A stretch of DNA of 64,000 bases from Marinobacter pelagius (GCF_900114925.1 NZ_FOUR01000004.1:248001-312000), one strand, 5' to 3'; numbered from the stretch's first letter, positions 29,969 to 40,184 are shown. Notes: generated by a model from the sequence alone, not told the origin. Made by a program: numbers and translations.

Positions 29969-30547
29969 ATGTGGACAGGCATTCTGATCGCCGTTGTTGT
30001 GCTGTTGGCCCTGGCCGTGGTGTTTGGCGGCCTGCTGGGCTTTGCCTCCGAACGGTTCAAGGTTGAGGGCAATCCTCTGGTGGACCAGATCGATGCTCTG
30101 CTGCCACAGACCCAGTGCGGCCAGTGTGGCTATCCCGGCTGCCGCCCTTACGCCGAAGCCATCGCCCAGGGCGAAGCCATCAACAAGTGCCCACCCGGCG
30201 GCGAAGCCACCATCAAGGCGCTCGCCGATCTGCTGGATGTCGAACCCCAGCCGCTGGATGCGGAGCACGGTGTCGAACAAGCCCGACGCGTGGCGGTCAT
30301 CCGTGAGGATGAATGTATCGGCTGCACCAAGTGCATCCAGGCCTGTCCGGTTGACGCTATCCTCGGCGCGGCGAAGCACATGCATACCGTTATCGAAAGC
30401 GAATGCACCGGCTGTGATCTCTGCGTCGAGCCCTGCCCGGTTGACTGCATCGACATGGTGACCATCGAGCCGGACATCCGCACCTGGACGTGGACGCCAC
30501 CGCGTTCTGGCATCATTGCCACCGACCGCCAGGGAGCCAGTGCCTGA
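29969..30547 (+). CDS. rnfB: Electron transport complex subunit RnfB
   Basis: Iron-sulfur protein of the Rnf complex that passes electrons from ferredoxin. It has 192 residues: an N-terminal membrane anchor (about 4-24), a 4Fe-4S domain with C50, C53, C58 and C74 ([15 protein letters not shown]), and two ferredoxin-type clusters at C116/119/122/126 and C146/149/152/156. The stop overlaps the rnfC start (TGATG), implying coupled translation. Residues after about 170 form a short tail rich in Trp, Pro and Arg. Confidence 0.96.
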   Translation: MWTGILIAVVVLLALAVVFGGLLGFASERFKVEGNPLVDQIDALLPQTQCGQCGYPGCRPYAEAIAQGEAINKCPPGGEATIKALADLLDVEPQPLDAEHGVEQARRVAVIREDECIGCTKCIQACPVDAILGAAKHMHTVIESECTGCDLCVEPCPVDCIDMVTIEPDIRTWTWTPPRSGIIATDRQGASA

Positions 30548-32379
30548 TGACTCAATTGTGGGATTTCACCGGCGGCATCCACCCGGCCGAGAACAAGCAA
30601 CAGTCCACGGCCCGACCGATCCGGACAGCCGGGTTGCCCGAGCGGCTGGTCCTGCCACTGCAGCAGCACATCGGTGACCCGGCAGAGCCGCTGGTGCAAG
30701 TCGGCGAACGGGTACTGAAGGGACAGAAGATCGCCGATGTTACCGTTGGCATGGGCGTGCCGGTCCACGCCCCCACCTCCGGCGTGATCGAGAGTATTGC
30801 AGAAATGCCGGTGCCGCATCCTTCGGGCCTCAATGACTGGTGTATCACCCTGAAGCCTGATGGTGAGGACCAGTGGCGGGAACGGCATCCGGTGTCGGAT
30901 TACCGCAGCCTGGACCGGGAGGCCGTACTGGGAATCATCCATGAGGCTGGCATTTCCGGCATGGGCGGTGCCGGTTTCCCCACCGACATCAAGCTTCGCC
31001 CACCCAAGGACCGCAAGGTGGACACCCTGATCCTCAACGGTGCCGAGTGCGAGCCCTACATCACCGCCGATGACATGACCATGCGGGAGAAAGCCGCCGA
31101 GGTGGTTGCCGGCCTGAAGGTCATGGCCTGGATCCTGCGGCCGGAGCGCTGCGTGATCGGTATCGAGGACAACAAGCCTCAGGCCATCGAGGCCATGCAA
31201 AAGGCCTGCGAAGGCACACAGATCGAGATTGCCGTCATCCCGACCAAGTATCCGTCCGGCGGCGAAAAACAACTGATCCGGGTCCTGACCGGCCAGGAAG
31301 TTCCGAGCGCCGGGATCCCGGCCGATATTGGCGTCATGTGCCAGAACATCGGCACCGCCGTTGCGGTCTCCCGGGCGGTCTTTGAAGACAGCCCACTGAT
31401 TTCCCGGATCGTAACCATTACCGGTGAGGCAGTCCGTGAACCCGGCAATTTCGAGGTGCTGATCGGCACACCGATCGATTACCTGCTGGAACAGGCGGGC
31501 CTCGAATCGCCGAAGGTTAACCGCCTGGTACTCGGGGGCCCCATGATGGGCTACACCCTGACCACCACCGCAGTTCCGGTGACCAAGACCACCAACTGTG
31601 TGATCGCCGCCACCGAGGCCGAATTGCCGGCGCCACCACCCGAACAGCCCTGCATCCGCTGCGGCCAATGTGCCGAAGTGTGCCCCATGGAGCTGCTGCC
31701 CCAACAACTGTTCTGGTATTCGAAATCCGGCGAATTCGAGAAGGCGGAACACCTGAACCTGTTCGATTGCATCGAATGCGGCGCCTGCTCCTACGTTTGC
31801 CCCAGCTCCATTCCCCTGGTGCAGTATTACCGCTACGCCAAGGGCGAAATCCGAGTCCAGCGGGCCGAACAGATCAAGGCCGACCGCGCCCGGGAGCGTT
31901 TCGAGGCGCGGAAGGCTCGCCTGGAGCGGGAGCAACAGGAGAAGGAGCAGCGGCGCAAAGAGCGTGCGAAAGCCGCTGCCGAAGCCCAGGCGAAGAAGCA
32001 GGCGGAGGCTGAAAAAGCCGCCGAGGCCGGAGAGGCGGTTGACGAACGCGCCGCCAAGGCCGCGCTGGTCCAGCAGGCACTGGAACGCAAGAAGGCAAAA
32101 ACAGCCACCAAGGCGAGTCAGCCCGCCAGTGCGGAGGCGACTGCCAGCGAGGACAAACCCGACATCGAAGCGCTGGAAAAACAGCTTGAGCAGGCCAAAT
32201 CCAAACTGGATAACATGCAGGGCATGTTGGATGACGCCAAGGCCCAGCAGGCGGACAACGTCGACAAGCTTGAACGCGCCGTGGCCAAGAACCACGACCG
32301 CGTGCAGCGCGCCGAACAGGCCCTGGCAGACGCCCGCAAGGCCCTGGCCAGCACCACCGAATCCCAGACATCCGATTAA
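30547..32379 (+). CDS. rnfC: Electron transport complex subunit RnfC with long charged C-terminal tail
   Basis: Peripheral NADH-binding, FMN- and Fe-S-containing subunit of Rnf. From the ATG overlapping the rnfB stop it has 610 residues. The NADH/FMN region includes GGAGFPT near residue 140. Two 4Fe-4S motifs are C369/372/375/379 and C408/411/414/418. After about residue 440 comes a long highly charged coiled-coil tail rich in Glu, Lys, Ala, Gln and Arg (RERFEARKARLEREQQ), then a second helical stretch (KSKLDNMQGMLDDAKAQQ). Tails of this kind are known in some gammaproteobacterial RnfC proteins; their role is unclear. Confidence 0.95.
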   Translation: MTQLWDFTGGIHPAENKQQSTARPIRTAGLPERLVLPLQQHIGDPAEPLVQVGERVLKGQKIADVTVGMGVPVHAPTSGVIESIAEMPVPHPSGLNDWCITLKPDGEDQWRERHPVSDYRSLDREAVLGIIHEAGISGMGGAGFPTDIKLRPPKDRKVDTLILNGAECEPYITADDMTMREKAAEVVAGLKVMAWILRPERCVIGIEDNKPQAIEAMQKACEGTQIEIAVIPTKYPSGGEKQLIRVLTGQEVPSAGIPADIGVMCQNIGTAVAVSRAVFEDSPLISRIVTITGEAVREPGNFEVLIGTPIDYLLEQAGLESPKVNRLVLGGPMMGYTLTTTAVPVTKTTNCVIAATEAELPAPPPEQPCIRCGQCAEVCPMELLPQQLFWYSKSGEFEKAEHLNLFDCIECGACSYVCPSSIPLVQYYRYAKGEIRVQRAEQIKADRARERFEARKARLEREQQEKEQRRKERAKAAAEAQAKKQAEAEKAAEAGEAVDERAAKAALVQQALERKKAKTATKASQPASAEATASEDKPDIEALEKQLEQAKSKLDNMQGMLDDAKAQQADNVDKLERAVAKNHDRVQRAEQALADARKALASTTESQTSD

Positions 32380-32400
32380 CCGAGCCCAGGCCCGATCTCA

Positions 32401-33453
32401 ATGGCACTTGTTCAGCAGTCATCACCCCACGCTCACAACGCCCGACCGACGTCGCGGGTCATGCTCTGGGTCATCATCGCGGCGCTGCCCGGGTTAGTCG
32501 CCCAGACCGTCTTCTTCGGCTGGGGCAACCTGATCAATGTGGTCTGGTGCATTGCGGTCGCCCTGGCCTCCGAGGCGGCTTTCCTGAAACTGCGCGGCAA
32601 GCCCGTGGCATTTTTCCTGAAGGACAATACCGCGGCCGTCACCGGTTTGTTACTGGGTCTCTCCCTGCCCCAGTTTGCGCCCTGGTGGGTGTCCGCCATT
32701 GCCGTCATCACCGCCATCATCATAGCCAAGCAACTTTATGGCGGCCTCGGCTCCAACCCCTTCAATCCTGCCATGGTCGGCTACGCGCTGGTGCTGATTT
32801 CATTCCCGGTTGCCATGACCACCAACTGGGCCGAGGCGGCGATGCTGTTCCAGGGTGCGCCCGGAGTCGGTGAAACCCTGGCCCGGATCTTCTCGGCCTC
32901 CCAGACGGCCGTGGATGGCTGGACCATGGCCACGCCGCTGGGCGAATACAAGCACAAGATTGCTTCCCATACGGCCACCGAGGTTCTGACCCACCCTACA
33001 TTTGGTGAAGGCATCGCGCGGGGCTGGGAATGGGTTAATGCAGCCTTCCTGGCCGGCGGCCTGGTGCTGGTATTCCTGCGCATCATTACCTGGCATATTC
33101 CCGCTGGCTTCCTCGGTGCCCTGATTGTCATGAGCCTGGCCTTCGGCGCCAATGCCGACCAGTATGCGCCTCTGTCCCTGCACCTGCTGGCCGGCGGCAC
33201 CATGCTGGGCGCCTTCTTTATTGCAACGGATCCAGTCTCGGCGGCAACCAGTCACCACGGCAAGCTGATCTATGGTGCCGGCATCGGGGTGCTGATCTAC
33301 GTCATCCGTTCCTGGGGGAACTACCCGGATGCAGTGGCATTCAGCGTTCTGCTGATGAATTTTGCCGTGCCTTTTATCGATTACTACACGCCACCGCGTG
33401 CCTATGGCCACCACAAGGCCCGCCGCGGTTTGCCTGGCAAGAATCAGGGGTAA
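32401..33453 (+). CDS. rnfD: Electron transport complex subunit RnfD
   Basis: Membrane flavoprotein of the Rnf complex, related to NqrB. It has 350 residues and about nine to ten membrane segments. The segment [11 protein letters not shown] near residues 172-182 holds T178, which by analogy with Vibrio RnfD is the threonine that carries covalent [24 protein letters not shown] and [10 protein letters not shown] are further conserved family stretches. It follows rnfC by 21 bp and precedes rnfG by 3 bp. Confidence 0.95.
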   Translation: MALVQQSSPHAHNARPTSRVMLWVIIAALPGLVAQTVFFGWGNLINVVWCIAVALASEAAFLKLRGKPVAFFLKDNTAAVTGLLLGLSLPQFAPWWVSAIAVITAIIIAKQLYGGLGSNPFNPAMVGYALVLISFPVAMTTNWAEAAMLFQGAPGVGETLARIFSASQTAVDGWTMATPLGEYKHKIASHTATEVLTHPTFGEGIARGWEWVNAAFLAGGLVLVFLRIITWHIPAGFLGALIVMSLAFGANADQYAPLSLHLLAGGTMLGAFFIATDPVSAATSHHGKLIYGAGIGVLIYVIRSWGNYPDAVAFSVLLMNFAVPFIDYYTPPRAYGHHKARRGLPGKNQG

Positions 33454-33456
33454 GAC

Positions 33457-34092
33457 ATGGCTGCACTGGCACAATCCATTCGACGCAGCGCCATCGGCCT
33501 GGGCCTCTTTGCCATCATCACCGGCGGCTCCATCGCCGTGACACAGGCCCTCACCGAAGAGCGCATCCAGGAAGAGGCGGCAAGGGCGGAAGCACGGGCC
33601 CTGTTTGAAATCATCCCGGAATCCCAGCATGACAACGATCTGCTGAACGATAGGGTTCAGCTGCCGGCCAGTGAGCGGCTTGCCACCCCAGGGCCGGTAA
33701 CCGTCTGGGTCGCGCGGCAAGGCGGTGCCCCTACCGGCTTCATCATGCCGGCGGTGGCCCCAGACGGATACTCCGGCGACATCCGGCTGCTGGTCGGCAT
33801 TGACCTTGAGGGCACGGTGCTTGGCGTACGGGTGGTGAGTCACCGGGAGACGCCGGGCCTCGGCGACCGCATCGAGACCAAGAAGTCTGACTGGATCTAC
33901 AGTTTCGAGGGCCGATCCCTCGATAACCCCGAACCACGCAACTGGAACGTGAAGAAAAACGGCGGTGTGTTTGACCAGTTTACCGGTGCCACCATCACCC
34001 CCCGTGCGGTGGTCAAGGCGGTCCAGAAGTCTCTGGTATACTTCCGCCAGAATCGTAGGGAAATCCTGAACCGGCTTGAGGAGACGTCCTGA
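33457..34092 (+). CDS. rnfG: Electron transport complex subunit RnfG
   Basis: Periplasmic, membrane-anchored flavoprotein subunit of Rnf. It has 211 residues with one N-terminal membrane segment (about 10-30). The FMN-attachment motif TGAT is at residues 176-179 within [13 protein letters not shown]; the last Thr is the expected covalent FMN site, and flavin transferase ApbE (not in this window) would load it. The [12 protein letters not shown] segment near 129-140 is also conserved. GGGG lies just before the start. Confidence 0.95.
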   Translation: MAALAQSIRRSAIGLGLFAIITGGSIAVTQALTEERIQEEAARAEARALFEIIPESQHDNDLLNDRVQLPASERLATPGPVTVWVARQGGAPTGFIMPAVAPDGYSGDIRLLVGIDLEGTVLGVRVVSHRETPGLGDRIETKKSDWIYSFEGRSLDNPEPRNWNVKKNGGVFDQFTGATITPRAVVKAVQKSLVYFRQNRREILNRLEETS

Positions 34093-34094
34093 TC

Positions 34095-34811
34095 ATGGCA
34101 AGCAAGACCTCGGCAGAAATCATCCGTGACGGGCTCTGGAACAACAACCCGGCGCTGGTTCAGGTTCTGGGCTTGTGCCCCCTGCTGGCGGTAACCAGCA
34201 CCGTGGTCAATGCCATCGGCCTTGGCCTGGCCACCCTGATGGTACTGATGGGCTCGAACCTGGCGGTATCGCTGATTCGCAATTTTGTAGGTGAGTCGGT
34301 CCGCTTACCGGCGTTTGTAATGATTATTGCCTCGTTCGTCACCTGTGCCGAGTTGCTGATGCAGGCCTTCACCTACGAGCTTTACCAGATTCTGGGCATA
34401 TTCATTCCCCTGATTGTCACCAACTGCACGATCCTGGGCCGGGCAGACGCCTTTGCCTCCAAGAACAGCCCGGGGCCGGCAGTGCTGGATGGTGCCATGA
34501 TGGGCCTGGGTTTCCTGGCGGTGCTGATTGTTCTGGGGGGAATGCGTGAGCTGATTGGCCAGGGCACCCTGTTTGCGGACATGAACCTGCTGTTGGGCCC
34601 CATGGCTGCCGACTGGGTGGTCCGCCCGTTTGAAGACTATCCTGACATGCTGTTCATGGTGCTGCCTCCCGGTGCTTTTGTCGGCCTGGGACTGCTGATT
34701 GCCCTGAAGAACGGCATCGACAGTCACCTGGAAGCCAGGCGCAAGGCCGCAGCGCCCGAACCCGCGACCAGTGGCAGCAAGCGTGTCCGCGTCACTGGCA
34801 ATGTTTCCTGA
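34095..34811 (+). CDS. rnfE: Electron transport complex subunit RnfE
   Basis: Integral membrane subunit, homologous to RnfA and NqrD and inserted in the opposite orientation. It has 238 residues and six membrane segments. The motifs [22 protein letters not shown] and [18 protein letters not shown] carry the conserved cysteines thought to share a cluster with RnfA. The soluble C-terminal tail is short and basic. It is the last rnf gene and is followed by nth, the usual gammaproteobacterial order. Confidence 0.95.
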   Translation: MASKTSAEIIRDGLWNNNPALVQVLGLCPLLAVTSTVVNAIGLGLATLMVLMGSNLAVSLIRNFVGESVRLPAFVMIIASFVTCAELLMQAFTYELYQILGIFIPLIVTNCTILGRADAFASKNSPGPAVLDGAMMGLGFLAVLIVLGGMRELIGQGTLFADMNLLLGPMAADWVVRPFEDYPDMLFMVLPPGAFVGLGLLIALKNGIDSHLEARRKAAAPEPATSGSKRVRVTGNVS

Positions 34812-34839
34812 ACCCACACCAGAGCAGTATTGCTGACGG

Positions 34840-35478
34840 ATGAACAAGCAGAAACGTATTGAAATCTTTACCCGGCTGCGGGATGCCAACCCCAACCCGA
34901 CCACGGAGCTGAATTACTCGTCGCCGTTCGAGTTACTGATTGCCGTGATTCTCTCGGCCCAGGCTACCGACGTAGGCGTCAACAAGGCCACCGACAAGCT
35001 ATTCCCGGTGGCCAACACTCCGGAGGCAATCCTGGCGCTGGGCGTGGACGGGCTCAAGGAATACATCAAGACCATTGGCCTGTTCAACAGCAAGGCCGAA
35101 AACGTCATCAAGACCTGCAGGATCCTGATCGAAAAGCATGGCGGCCGGGTCCCGGAGAAGCGTGAGGATCTCGAGGCCCTGCCTGGTGTCGGACGCAAGA
35201 CCGCGAACGTGGTGCTTAACACCGCCTTCGGTCACATGGCTATGGCCGTGGATACCCATATTTTCCGGGTATCGAACCGCACCGGAATTGCCCCGGGGAA
35301 AAACGTCCTGGAAGTGGAAAAGCGCCTGTTGCGCCTGGTACCGAAGGAATTCCTCCTGGATGCCCACCACTGGCTCATCCTCCACGGCCGTTACACTTGT
35401 ACAGCCCGCAAGCCCAAGTGTGGCGCCTGCATCATTGAGGATCTGTGCGAGTTCAAGGACAAGCGGGACTACCTCTGA
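34840..35478 (+). CDS. nth: Endonuclease III
   Basis: Bifunctional DNA glycosylase/AP lyase that removes oxidised pyrimidines. It has 212 residues. The helix-hairpin-helix LPGVGRKTANVVL contains the catalytic lysine K120, and the essential aspartate is D138 (AVDTHIFRV); both numbers equal those in E. coli Nth. The C-terminal 4Fe-4S motif is present (CTARKPKCGACIIEDLC). It follows rnfE by 28 bp, and a terminator begins about 20 bp after its stop. Confidence 0.97.
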   Translation: MNKQKRIEIFTRLRDANPNPTTELNYSSPFELLIAVILSAQATDVGVNKATDKLFPVANTPEAILALGVDGLKEYIKTIGLFNSKAENVIKTCRILIEKHGGRVPEKREDLEALPGVGRKTANVVLNTAFGHMAMAVDTHIFRVSNRTGIAPGKNVLEVEKRLLRLVPKEFLLDAHHWLILHGRYTCTARKPKCGACIIEDLCEFKDKRDYL

Positions 35479-35497
35479 TCCCCTGTGTCAGAAACAA

Positions 35498-35533
35498 AAA
35501 AGCCGACGCTCCCTGGCGGGTACGTCGGCTTTT
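35498..35533 (+). terminator. Rho-independent terminator after nth
   Basis: AAAAGCCGACG (35498-35508) pairs with CGTCGGCTTTT (35523-35533) around a short loop. It ends the metG/rnf/nth run and, with A and T tracts on both sides, could also stop the convergent chalcone-isomerase-like transcript. Confidence 0.88.
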
Positions 35534-35557
35534 CAATGCCATTTCAGCGCCTGACAA

Positions 35558-36133
35558 TCAGCGCTGACCCAGCATCCGCTCTTTCAGGTTTTCCTGGGCT
35601 GGTTTGTCGGACAGCCAGATTCCGAACAGTGCCTTCTTGAACGCCAGATCACCCACGGTATCCCGCACCTCGCCGTTCTTCAGGACCCGAACGCCCTCTC
35701 CCGGCAGGTAAACCAGATCAAACACATCGCCTTCCTTGATCTCTTCCTGGAATACGGCCATGAACTGGTCGACGTCATCCTGGACCGGTGCCATGTTGCC
35801 GTCGGTAGAGGCCTTGAAGCCCTCAAGAGTCGCCTCGGTCATACGCTCACTGGTGATCATCCCCGAGATGATGTGCAGGGTAATGGCCTGGGGCTCGTCG
35901 GCATTGATCACCGCTTCGCCGTCGCTGATGCTTTCCGGAACGTATAGACCACCCACATAGAGGTCCATGAACCACTTGGAGCGGGTACCGGCGCCATTGA
36001 GCTTCAGCTCGGTGCCCATGGCCTGGTAGGTATCGGGAACATCGACGCCTTCAACGGTCAGGGCCGAGGCAGGGGCTGATAACATTGCTGTGAGGATCAG
36101 GGATGCAAATCCTGATGAGAGAGCCTTCTTCAT
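35558..36133 (-). CDS. Chalcone isomerase-like exported protein
   Basis: A 191-residue secreted protein whose mature part resembles the bacterial chalcone-isomerase-like family, a fold-level relative of plant chalcone isomerase with no demonstrated enzyme activity in bacteria. The signal peptide MKKALSSGFASLILTAMLSAPASA is cleaved near residue 24. Family-like segments are LKLNGAGTRSKWFMDLYVGGLYVP and the C-terminal FKKALFGIWLSDKPA. The start at 36133 gives a canonical signal peptide; a longer upstream start was rejected. It is downstream of rpoS but separated from it by a strong terminator. Confidence 0.82.
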   Translation of the reverse strand: MKKALSSGFASLILTAMLSAPASALTVEGVDVPDTYQAMGTELKLNGAGTRSKWFMDLYVGGLYVPESISDGEAVINADEPQAITLHIISGMITSERMTEATLEGFKASTDGNMAPVQDDVDQFMAVFQEEIKEGDVFDLVYLPGEGVRVLKNGEVRDTVGDLAFKKALFGIWLSDKPAQENLKERMLGQR

Positions 36134-36280
36134 AGTCCTTTCCTTTTCCATCGTTATTATTCAATGCGTTTTCATTCGTCACCGGGGCTCGACACCCTAT
36201 CCTGCCCGGTCAACGCATTCTAACAACGACCCCGGGCAGCAGAGCGCCACCTGGTTCTCATTTGCGAGGCATGAAAACAG

Positions 36281-36311
36281 AAAAGCCGGCCAAGGTCATT
36301 GGCCGGCTTTT
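36281..36311 (-). terminator. Rho-independent terminator after rpoS
   Basis: A 12-bp perfect stem, AAAAGCCGGCCA (36281-36292) with TGGCCGGCTTTT (36300-36311), with a 7-nt loop. It lies about 22 bp past the rpoS stop on the minus strand and is followed there by a T-rich stretch. Confidence 0.9.
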
Positions 36312-36333
36312 CTCTTACTGGCGTCAGTGGAAC

Positions 36334-37323
36334 TTATTGGAACAGCAAATTACCGGAGAGGCCCTCCTTCTCCAGGATTTCCCGCAGGCGGCGAAGCGCT
36401 TCCACCTGGATCTGACGAACCCGCTCCCGGGTCAGCCCGATCTCCTGACCGACTTCCTCCAGGGTACTCACCGGATAGCCGCGCAGACCAAAGCGGCGGG
36501 AAAGCACTTCCTGCTGCTTGTCGCTGAGCTGGTCAATCCACTTCTCGAGGCAGGAACACATGTTGTTGTCCTGCAGCAGGTCCGCGGGGTCCGAGGCACC
36601 CTCGTCTGCCACGGTATCCAGCAGGGACTTCTCACCTCCGGCACCGATCGGGGTGTCCATCGAGGCAACCCGCTCATTGAGACCCAACAGGCGCTTCACG
36701 TCTGACGCTGGCTTATCGACCATCTGGGCGATTTCTTCCGCAGAAGGCTCATGATCCAGCTTCTGGGTCAGCTCCCGGGCCGCCCGCAGGTACAGGTTGA
36801 GTTCCTTGACCACATGAATCGGCAGACGGATCGTCCGGGTCTGGTTCATGATGGCCCGTTCGATGGTCTGACGGATCCACCAGGTCGCATAGGTTGAGAA
36901 CCGGAAGCCGCGCTCAGGATCGAACTTCTCGACCGCACGGATCAGGCCCAGGTTACCCTCTTCGATAAGGTCAAGCAGGGTAAGACCACGATTGACGTAG
37001 CGGCGGGCGATCTTGACCACCAGGCGCAGGTTGCTTTCAATCATGCGCTTGCGACCTGACTCCTCGCCTTTGCGGGCGAGACGGGCGAAGTAGACTTCCT
37101 CTTCCGGCGTCAGGAGGGGTGAAAAACCGATTTCGTTGAGATAGAGCTGGGTTGCGTCCAGCTGTTTCTGGCTGGTGAAGTACCGTCCCTGTGTGGAGAT
37201 TTCCTCTTCATCGGCGCTGTCCGCCGACTCCTTTTCAACTTTGTCTTCTGCTAGCACCTGATCCTCGGAATCATCCAGATCCTCGACACGATCAACAATG
37301 ATATCTTCTTGCTCTGCTGACAT
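36334..37323 (-). CDS. rpoS: RNA polymerase sigma factor RpoS
   Basis: Stationary-phase/general stress sigma factor. It has 329 residues from the ATG at 37323; a TTG 21 bp further upstream is possible but less likely. The N-terminal 50 residues are very acidic. Region 1.2 ([16 protein letters not shown]), regions 2.1-2.4 ([35 protein letters not shown]), region 3 and the region 4 helix-turn-helix ([20 protein letters not shown]) are complete. It lies downstream of nlpD with a 206-bp gap; in relatives the main rpoS promoter lies inside nlpD, which I could not confirm here. Confidence 0.97.
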   Translation of the reverse strand: MSAEQEDIIVDRVEDLDDSEDQVLAEDKVEKESADSADEEEISTQGRYFTSQKQLDATQLYLNEIGFSPLLTPEEEVYFARLARKGEESGRKRMIESNLRLVVKIARRYVNRGLTLLDLIEEGNLGLIRAVEKFDPERGFRFSTYATWWIRQTIERAIMNQTRTIRLPIHVVKELNLYLRAARELTQKLDHEPSAEEIAQMVDKPASDVKRLLGLNERVASMDTPIGAGGEKSLLDTVADEGASDPADLLQDNNMCSCLEKWIDQLSDKQQEVLSRRFGLRGYPVSTLEEVGQEIGLTRERVRQIQVEALRRLREILEKEGLSGNLLFQ

Positions 37324-37529
37324 CTTTCTTGCCCCGCCTCTCAATAATCCTGTGGAAGGTCCGATACTTCTTCTTATCCCGGACTCTGCTTCATTCGTCT
37401 TCGTTTTATTCAGGACATTTGTTGTTTGGCCAAATCCGGCCGGATCATTCTTGTTGTTTTGTCGTACGCGGTTTCTGTCAGTGCCGGGCTTCAGGTTTGC
37501 AACAGCGATCCTGGCTGTATGCGTGAGGG

Positions 37530-38321
37530 CTAGCGGGGTGGCAGGTAATGGAGTGGATCGACGGGGTTGCCATTCTTCCGGATTTCAAAATGCAACATGG
37601 GTCGTTCCGCACCGCTGCTCCCGAGCTCTGCGATCACCTGTCCGGCGTTAACGTCCTCCCCTTCCTGCACCAGAATCTTCCGGTTGTGGGCGTAAGCACT
37701 CAAATAGTGCTCGTTGTGATTCACGATAATGAGGTTGCCGTAACCAAGCAACCCGTTACCGGCGTAGACCACATTTCCTCTGGCCGCCGCTTTCACAGCA
37801 TCACCGGCTTTTCCGGCAATATCAATACCTTTATTGACTTTTCCGGATGTTGAATATCCTGCAATTACGGTGCCAGCGTGTGGCCAGCGCCAGCTGACAC
37901 TGGCCACGGTCTGCGAGCGTTTGTCCAGGGATTCGTCCGCTGCTGCGGGCTTGGTCACCTTTGGTCTGGGGGCCGGTTTTGGCGCCGGAGGCGCAGTCCT
38001 GGACGGCGCAGCCGCAACTCTCTGCTTCTGACTATTCTGGCTGGAAGATGTGACAGTTCCGCGAAGGTCCAGGCGCAGGACCTGTCCGGGTTTGATGGTC
38101 CAGGGCGGTCCGATACCGTTGGCACTGCCGAGCTCCCGGTAGTCGCGGCCATATTGCCAGGCAATCCGGTAAAGGTTCTCGCCGGGCTTGACCACGTGCC
38201 GTCCCCAGTACACGGGCGGGTTATAGAGATCATCCTGGTAGATTGCCTGGGTGTTGCAGGCCGTGAGCGCAACCACGCCCAGTCCGACCAGGAGCATTTT
38301 CAGGAAACGAGGCTGGAGCAT
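37530..38321 (-). CDS. nlpD: NlpD-like lipoprotein with LysM and degenerate LytM domains
   Basis: Envelope lipoprotein that activates the septum-splitting amidase AmiC. It has 263 residues from the ATG at 38321, chosen because it gives a correct lipoprotein signal peptide with lipobox LTAC and Cys22. A LysM peptidoglycan-binding domain covers about 42-90 ([16 protein letters not shown]). A Pro/Ala-rich linker follows, then an M23/LytM domain at about 150-260. The metal-binding HxxxD motif is replaced by NKGID and the second His motif reads MLHFEIR, so it should not hydrolyse peptidoglycan itself. It is shorter than the E. coli protein. It sits upstream of rpoS, as in most relatives. Confidence 0.94.
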   Translation of the reverse strand: MLQPRFLKMLLVGLGVVALTACNTQAIYQDDLYNPPVYWGRHVVKPGENLYRIAWQYGRDYRELGSANGIGPPWTIKPGQVLRLDLRGTVTSSSQNSQKQRVAAAPSRTAPPAPKPAPRPKVTKPAAADESLDKRSQTVASVSWRWPHAGTVIAGYSTSGKVNKGIDIAGKAGDAVKAAARGNVVYAGNGLLGYGNLIIVNHNEHYLSAYAHNRKILVQEGEDVNAGQVIAELGSSGAERPMLHFEIRKNGNPVDPLHYLPPR

Positions 38322-38526
38322 GGCACCTGAGTGGAACCGCGGGGAGGCCGACCGGGCGGCATTGACGAGCCCACGCAAAAATCTCACAGGAATAAAGCTG
38401 CCCCAGTTATGAAAAATCCGTCTAAAAAGACCAAAGGATCAATCCAGATTCTAAAGTTTTTATAGTAACTCGCTAATTTATTGCATATTTTCAGAGGCAA
38501 TCCAAGTTACGTGCCGGTCGTCTTTG

Positions 38527-39531
38527 TTACCTTGGGGAACACTCATTCTGTGCGTCAGGTAACACTTTTCGATTCCCGACCCATTCGATTGCCAGCACCA
38601 ACAGCAACCCGACCAGAGCCATCAACAGCGCCATGGGCACCTGGGGATCCTGCCCGGTCAGCTGTTCAAATGTCGCCGGAGCAATACTGACTTCGTTCAG
38701 AGGCACCTGCTCTCCCGAACTGTTGGTGCGCCAGCTGAGAACCTCCTTCCAGGGCCAGACCTTGTTCAGCGCCCCGATCATGAAACCGGTCAACACCGCC
38801 AACACCATGTCATGGAAGTGATGAAAGGCCCAGGTTATCAGCCGGGCGATCGACAACAGCCCGACCAGGCACCCGGCCATGAACAAAACCAGAACGCCCA
38901 GATCCGGTGCCTTGATAGCGGCCAGAACCGGCGCATACATACCAATAATCACCAGGATAAAGCTCCCGGAAATCCCCGGCAGGATCATGGCGCAGATCGC
39001 CAGGGCGCCGGAACCGAAAAATGCCAGGGCCGAAGGTGTAAGTTGCCCCCCGGACAGGGTGGTAATCCACCAGGCCACCGCGATGCCCGCGATCAACGGC
39101 GCCAACAAGGAAATCCGATAATGGCGTACCTGTCGGCCGACGTGCCAGACAGACGCCACGATCAGGCCAAAGAAAAAGCTCCAGATCAGGATCGGATAGT
39201 TGGCCAGGGCGAAGCTGATGGCCGAGGCCAGGGTTACAATACTCGACAGGATGCCCGCCAGCAGGCAGACCAGGAACGTACCGTCACAGGCAACCCAGAA
39301 TGCCTGGAACCGCCCTTTGAGAAGGTCACGAAAAACAGCCACCGGAACGGCGTTGATGGCTTCCAGCAGGCGGAAATAGATGCCGGTGATGAATGCAATG
39401 GTGCCACCGGACACGCCCGGAACGATATCGGCTGCGCCCATGGCCATGCCGCGCAGGAATATGGCGGCTGGATGCTGGTCTCTCCGGACGTCGGGCGTGG
39501 CGTCATTCGATGCGTCACTGGACTTGCTCAA
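38527..39531 (-). CDS. DUF368 polytopic membrane protein (PopT-like undecaprenyl-phosphate translocase)
   Basis: A 334-residue inner-membrane protein with eight or more membrane segments. The two inverted family motifs are present: GMAMGAADIVPGVSGGTIAFITG near residue 29 and CAMILPGISGSFILVIIGMY near 185. DUF368 proteins have been reported to recycle undecaprenyl phosphate across the inner membrane; applying that here is by family. It starts with TTG overlapping the pcm stop (TTGA), with a strong GGGGGAG 7 bp upstream that supports the unusual start. It is inserted between pcm and nlpD, an envelope-related context. Confidence 0.87.
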   Translation of the reverse strand: MSKSSDASNDATPDVRRDQHPAAIFLRGMAMGAADIVPGVSGGTIAFITGIYFRLLEAINAVPVAVFRDLLKGRFQAFWVACDGTFLVCLLAGILSSIVTLASAISFALANYPILIWSFFFGLIVASVWHVGRQVRHYRISLLAPLIAGIAVAWWITTLSGGQLTPSALAFFGSGALAICAMILPGISGSFILVIIGMYAPVLAAIKAPDLGVLVLFMAGCLVGLLSIARLITWAFHHFHDMVLAVLTGFMIGALNKVWPWKEVLSWRTNSSGEQVPLNEVSIAPATFEQLTGQDPQVPMALLMALVGLLLVLAIEWVGNRKVLPDAQNECSPR

Positions 39532-40184
39532 CGGATCACTCCCCCGAGCAGGGGTACGAAATTCACGGGCTCCAGCTCCCGCCGCTCAAAATGCTCGCCA
39601 CGGCGTACGACTTCCACCAACACCTGTTTCTCCTCTCCGACCGGGGCGATCAACACCCCGTTGTCTGCCAGCTGGGCCAGCAATTCTTTCGGCACGTCGC
39701 CCGGTGCCGCGGTCACGATGATGCCATCAAACGGTCCCCGGTCCGGCCAACCCATACCACCATCCGCATGCTTGAGCAGGACATTGCGTGCGCCCAGCTG
39801 TCGCAACCGGTCACGGGCACGATCCTGTAACGGCTTGATGCGCTCCACGCTGTACACTTCCTCGAACAGCCGCGACAGCACCGCGGTCTGATAGCCGGAC
39901 CCGGTGCCCAGTTCCAGGATACGGGCCGGCCCGTGGTGATGCAGGACTTCTGTCATACGGGCGACAATGTAGGGCTGGGACAGGGTTTGCCCGTAGCCGA
40001 TGGGAAGGGAGGTGTCCTCGTAGGCCCGATGGGCCAGGGCCTCATCCAGAAAGATATGACGGGGTACCTCACCAATGATCTCCAACACTCTGTCGGACTC
40101 GATCCCGGATTCGCGCAGCCGCTGAACCAGGCGCATCCGGGTACGTCGGGAGGTCATTCCAATTCCCTGGAGCTGTGCACTCAT
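39528..40184 (-). CDS. pcm: Protein-L-isoaspartate O-methyltransferase
   Basis: Repairs isoaspartyl residues in aged proteins by SAM-dependent methylation. It has 218 residues. The signature motifs are ALAHRAYEDTSLPIGYGQTLSQPYIVARMTE and the SAM-binding LELGTGSGYQTAVLSRL near residues 90-106. It overlaps surE upstream (ATGA) and the DUF368 gene downstream (TTGA). surE-pcm-nlpD-rpoS is a conserved stress cluster. Confidence 0.96.
   Translation of the reverse strand: MSAQLQGIGMTSRRTRMRLVQRLRESGIESDRVLEIIGEVPRHIFLDEALAHRAYEDTSLPIGYGQTLSQPYIVARMTEVLHHHGPARILELGTGSGYQTAVLSRLFEEVYSVERIKPLQDRARDRLRQLGARNVLLKHADGGMGWPDRGPFDGIIVTAAPGDVPKELLAQLADNGVLIAPVGEEKQVLVEVVRRGEHFERRELEPVNFVPLLGGVIR

Noticed and set aside
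36163..36219. An 8-bp inverted repeat AATGCGTT / AACGCATT upstream of the chalcone-isomerase-like gene
   Set aside because: Short and widely spaced, with no promoter aligned to it; likely chance.
38459..38487. A TATAAA-like -10 in the AT-rich gap upstream of nlpD
   Set aside because: No acceptable -35 at 16-18 bp; left unannotated although the AT-rich gap probably does hold the nlpD promoter.
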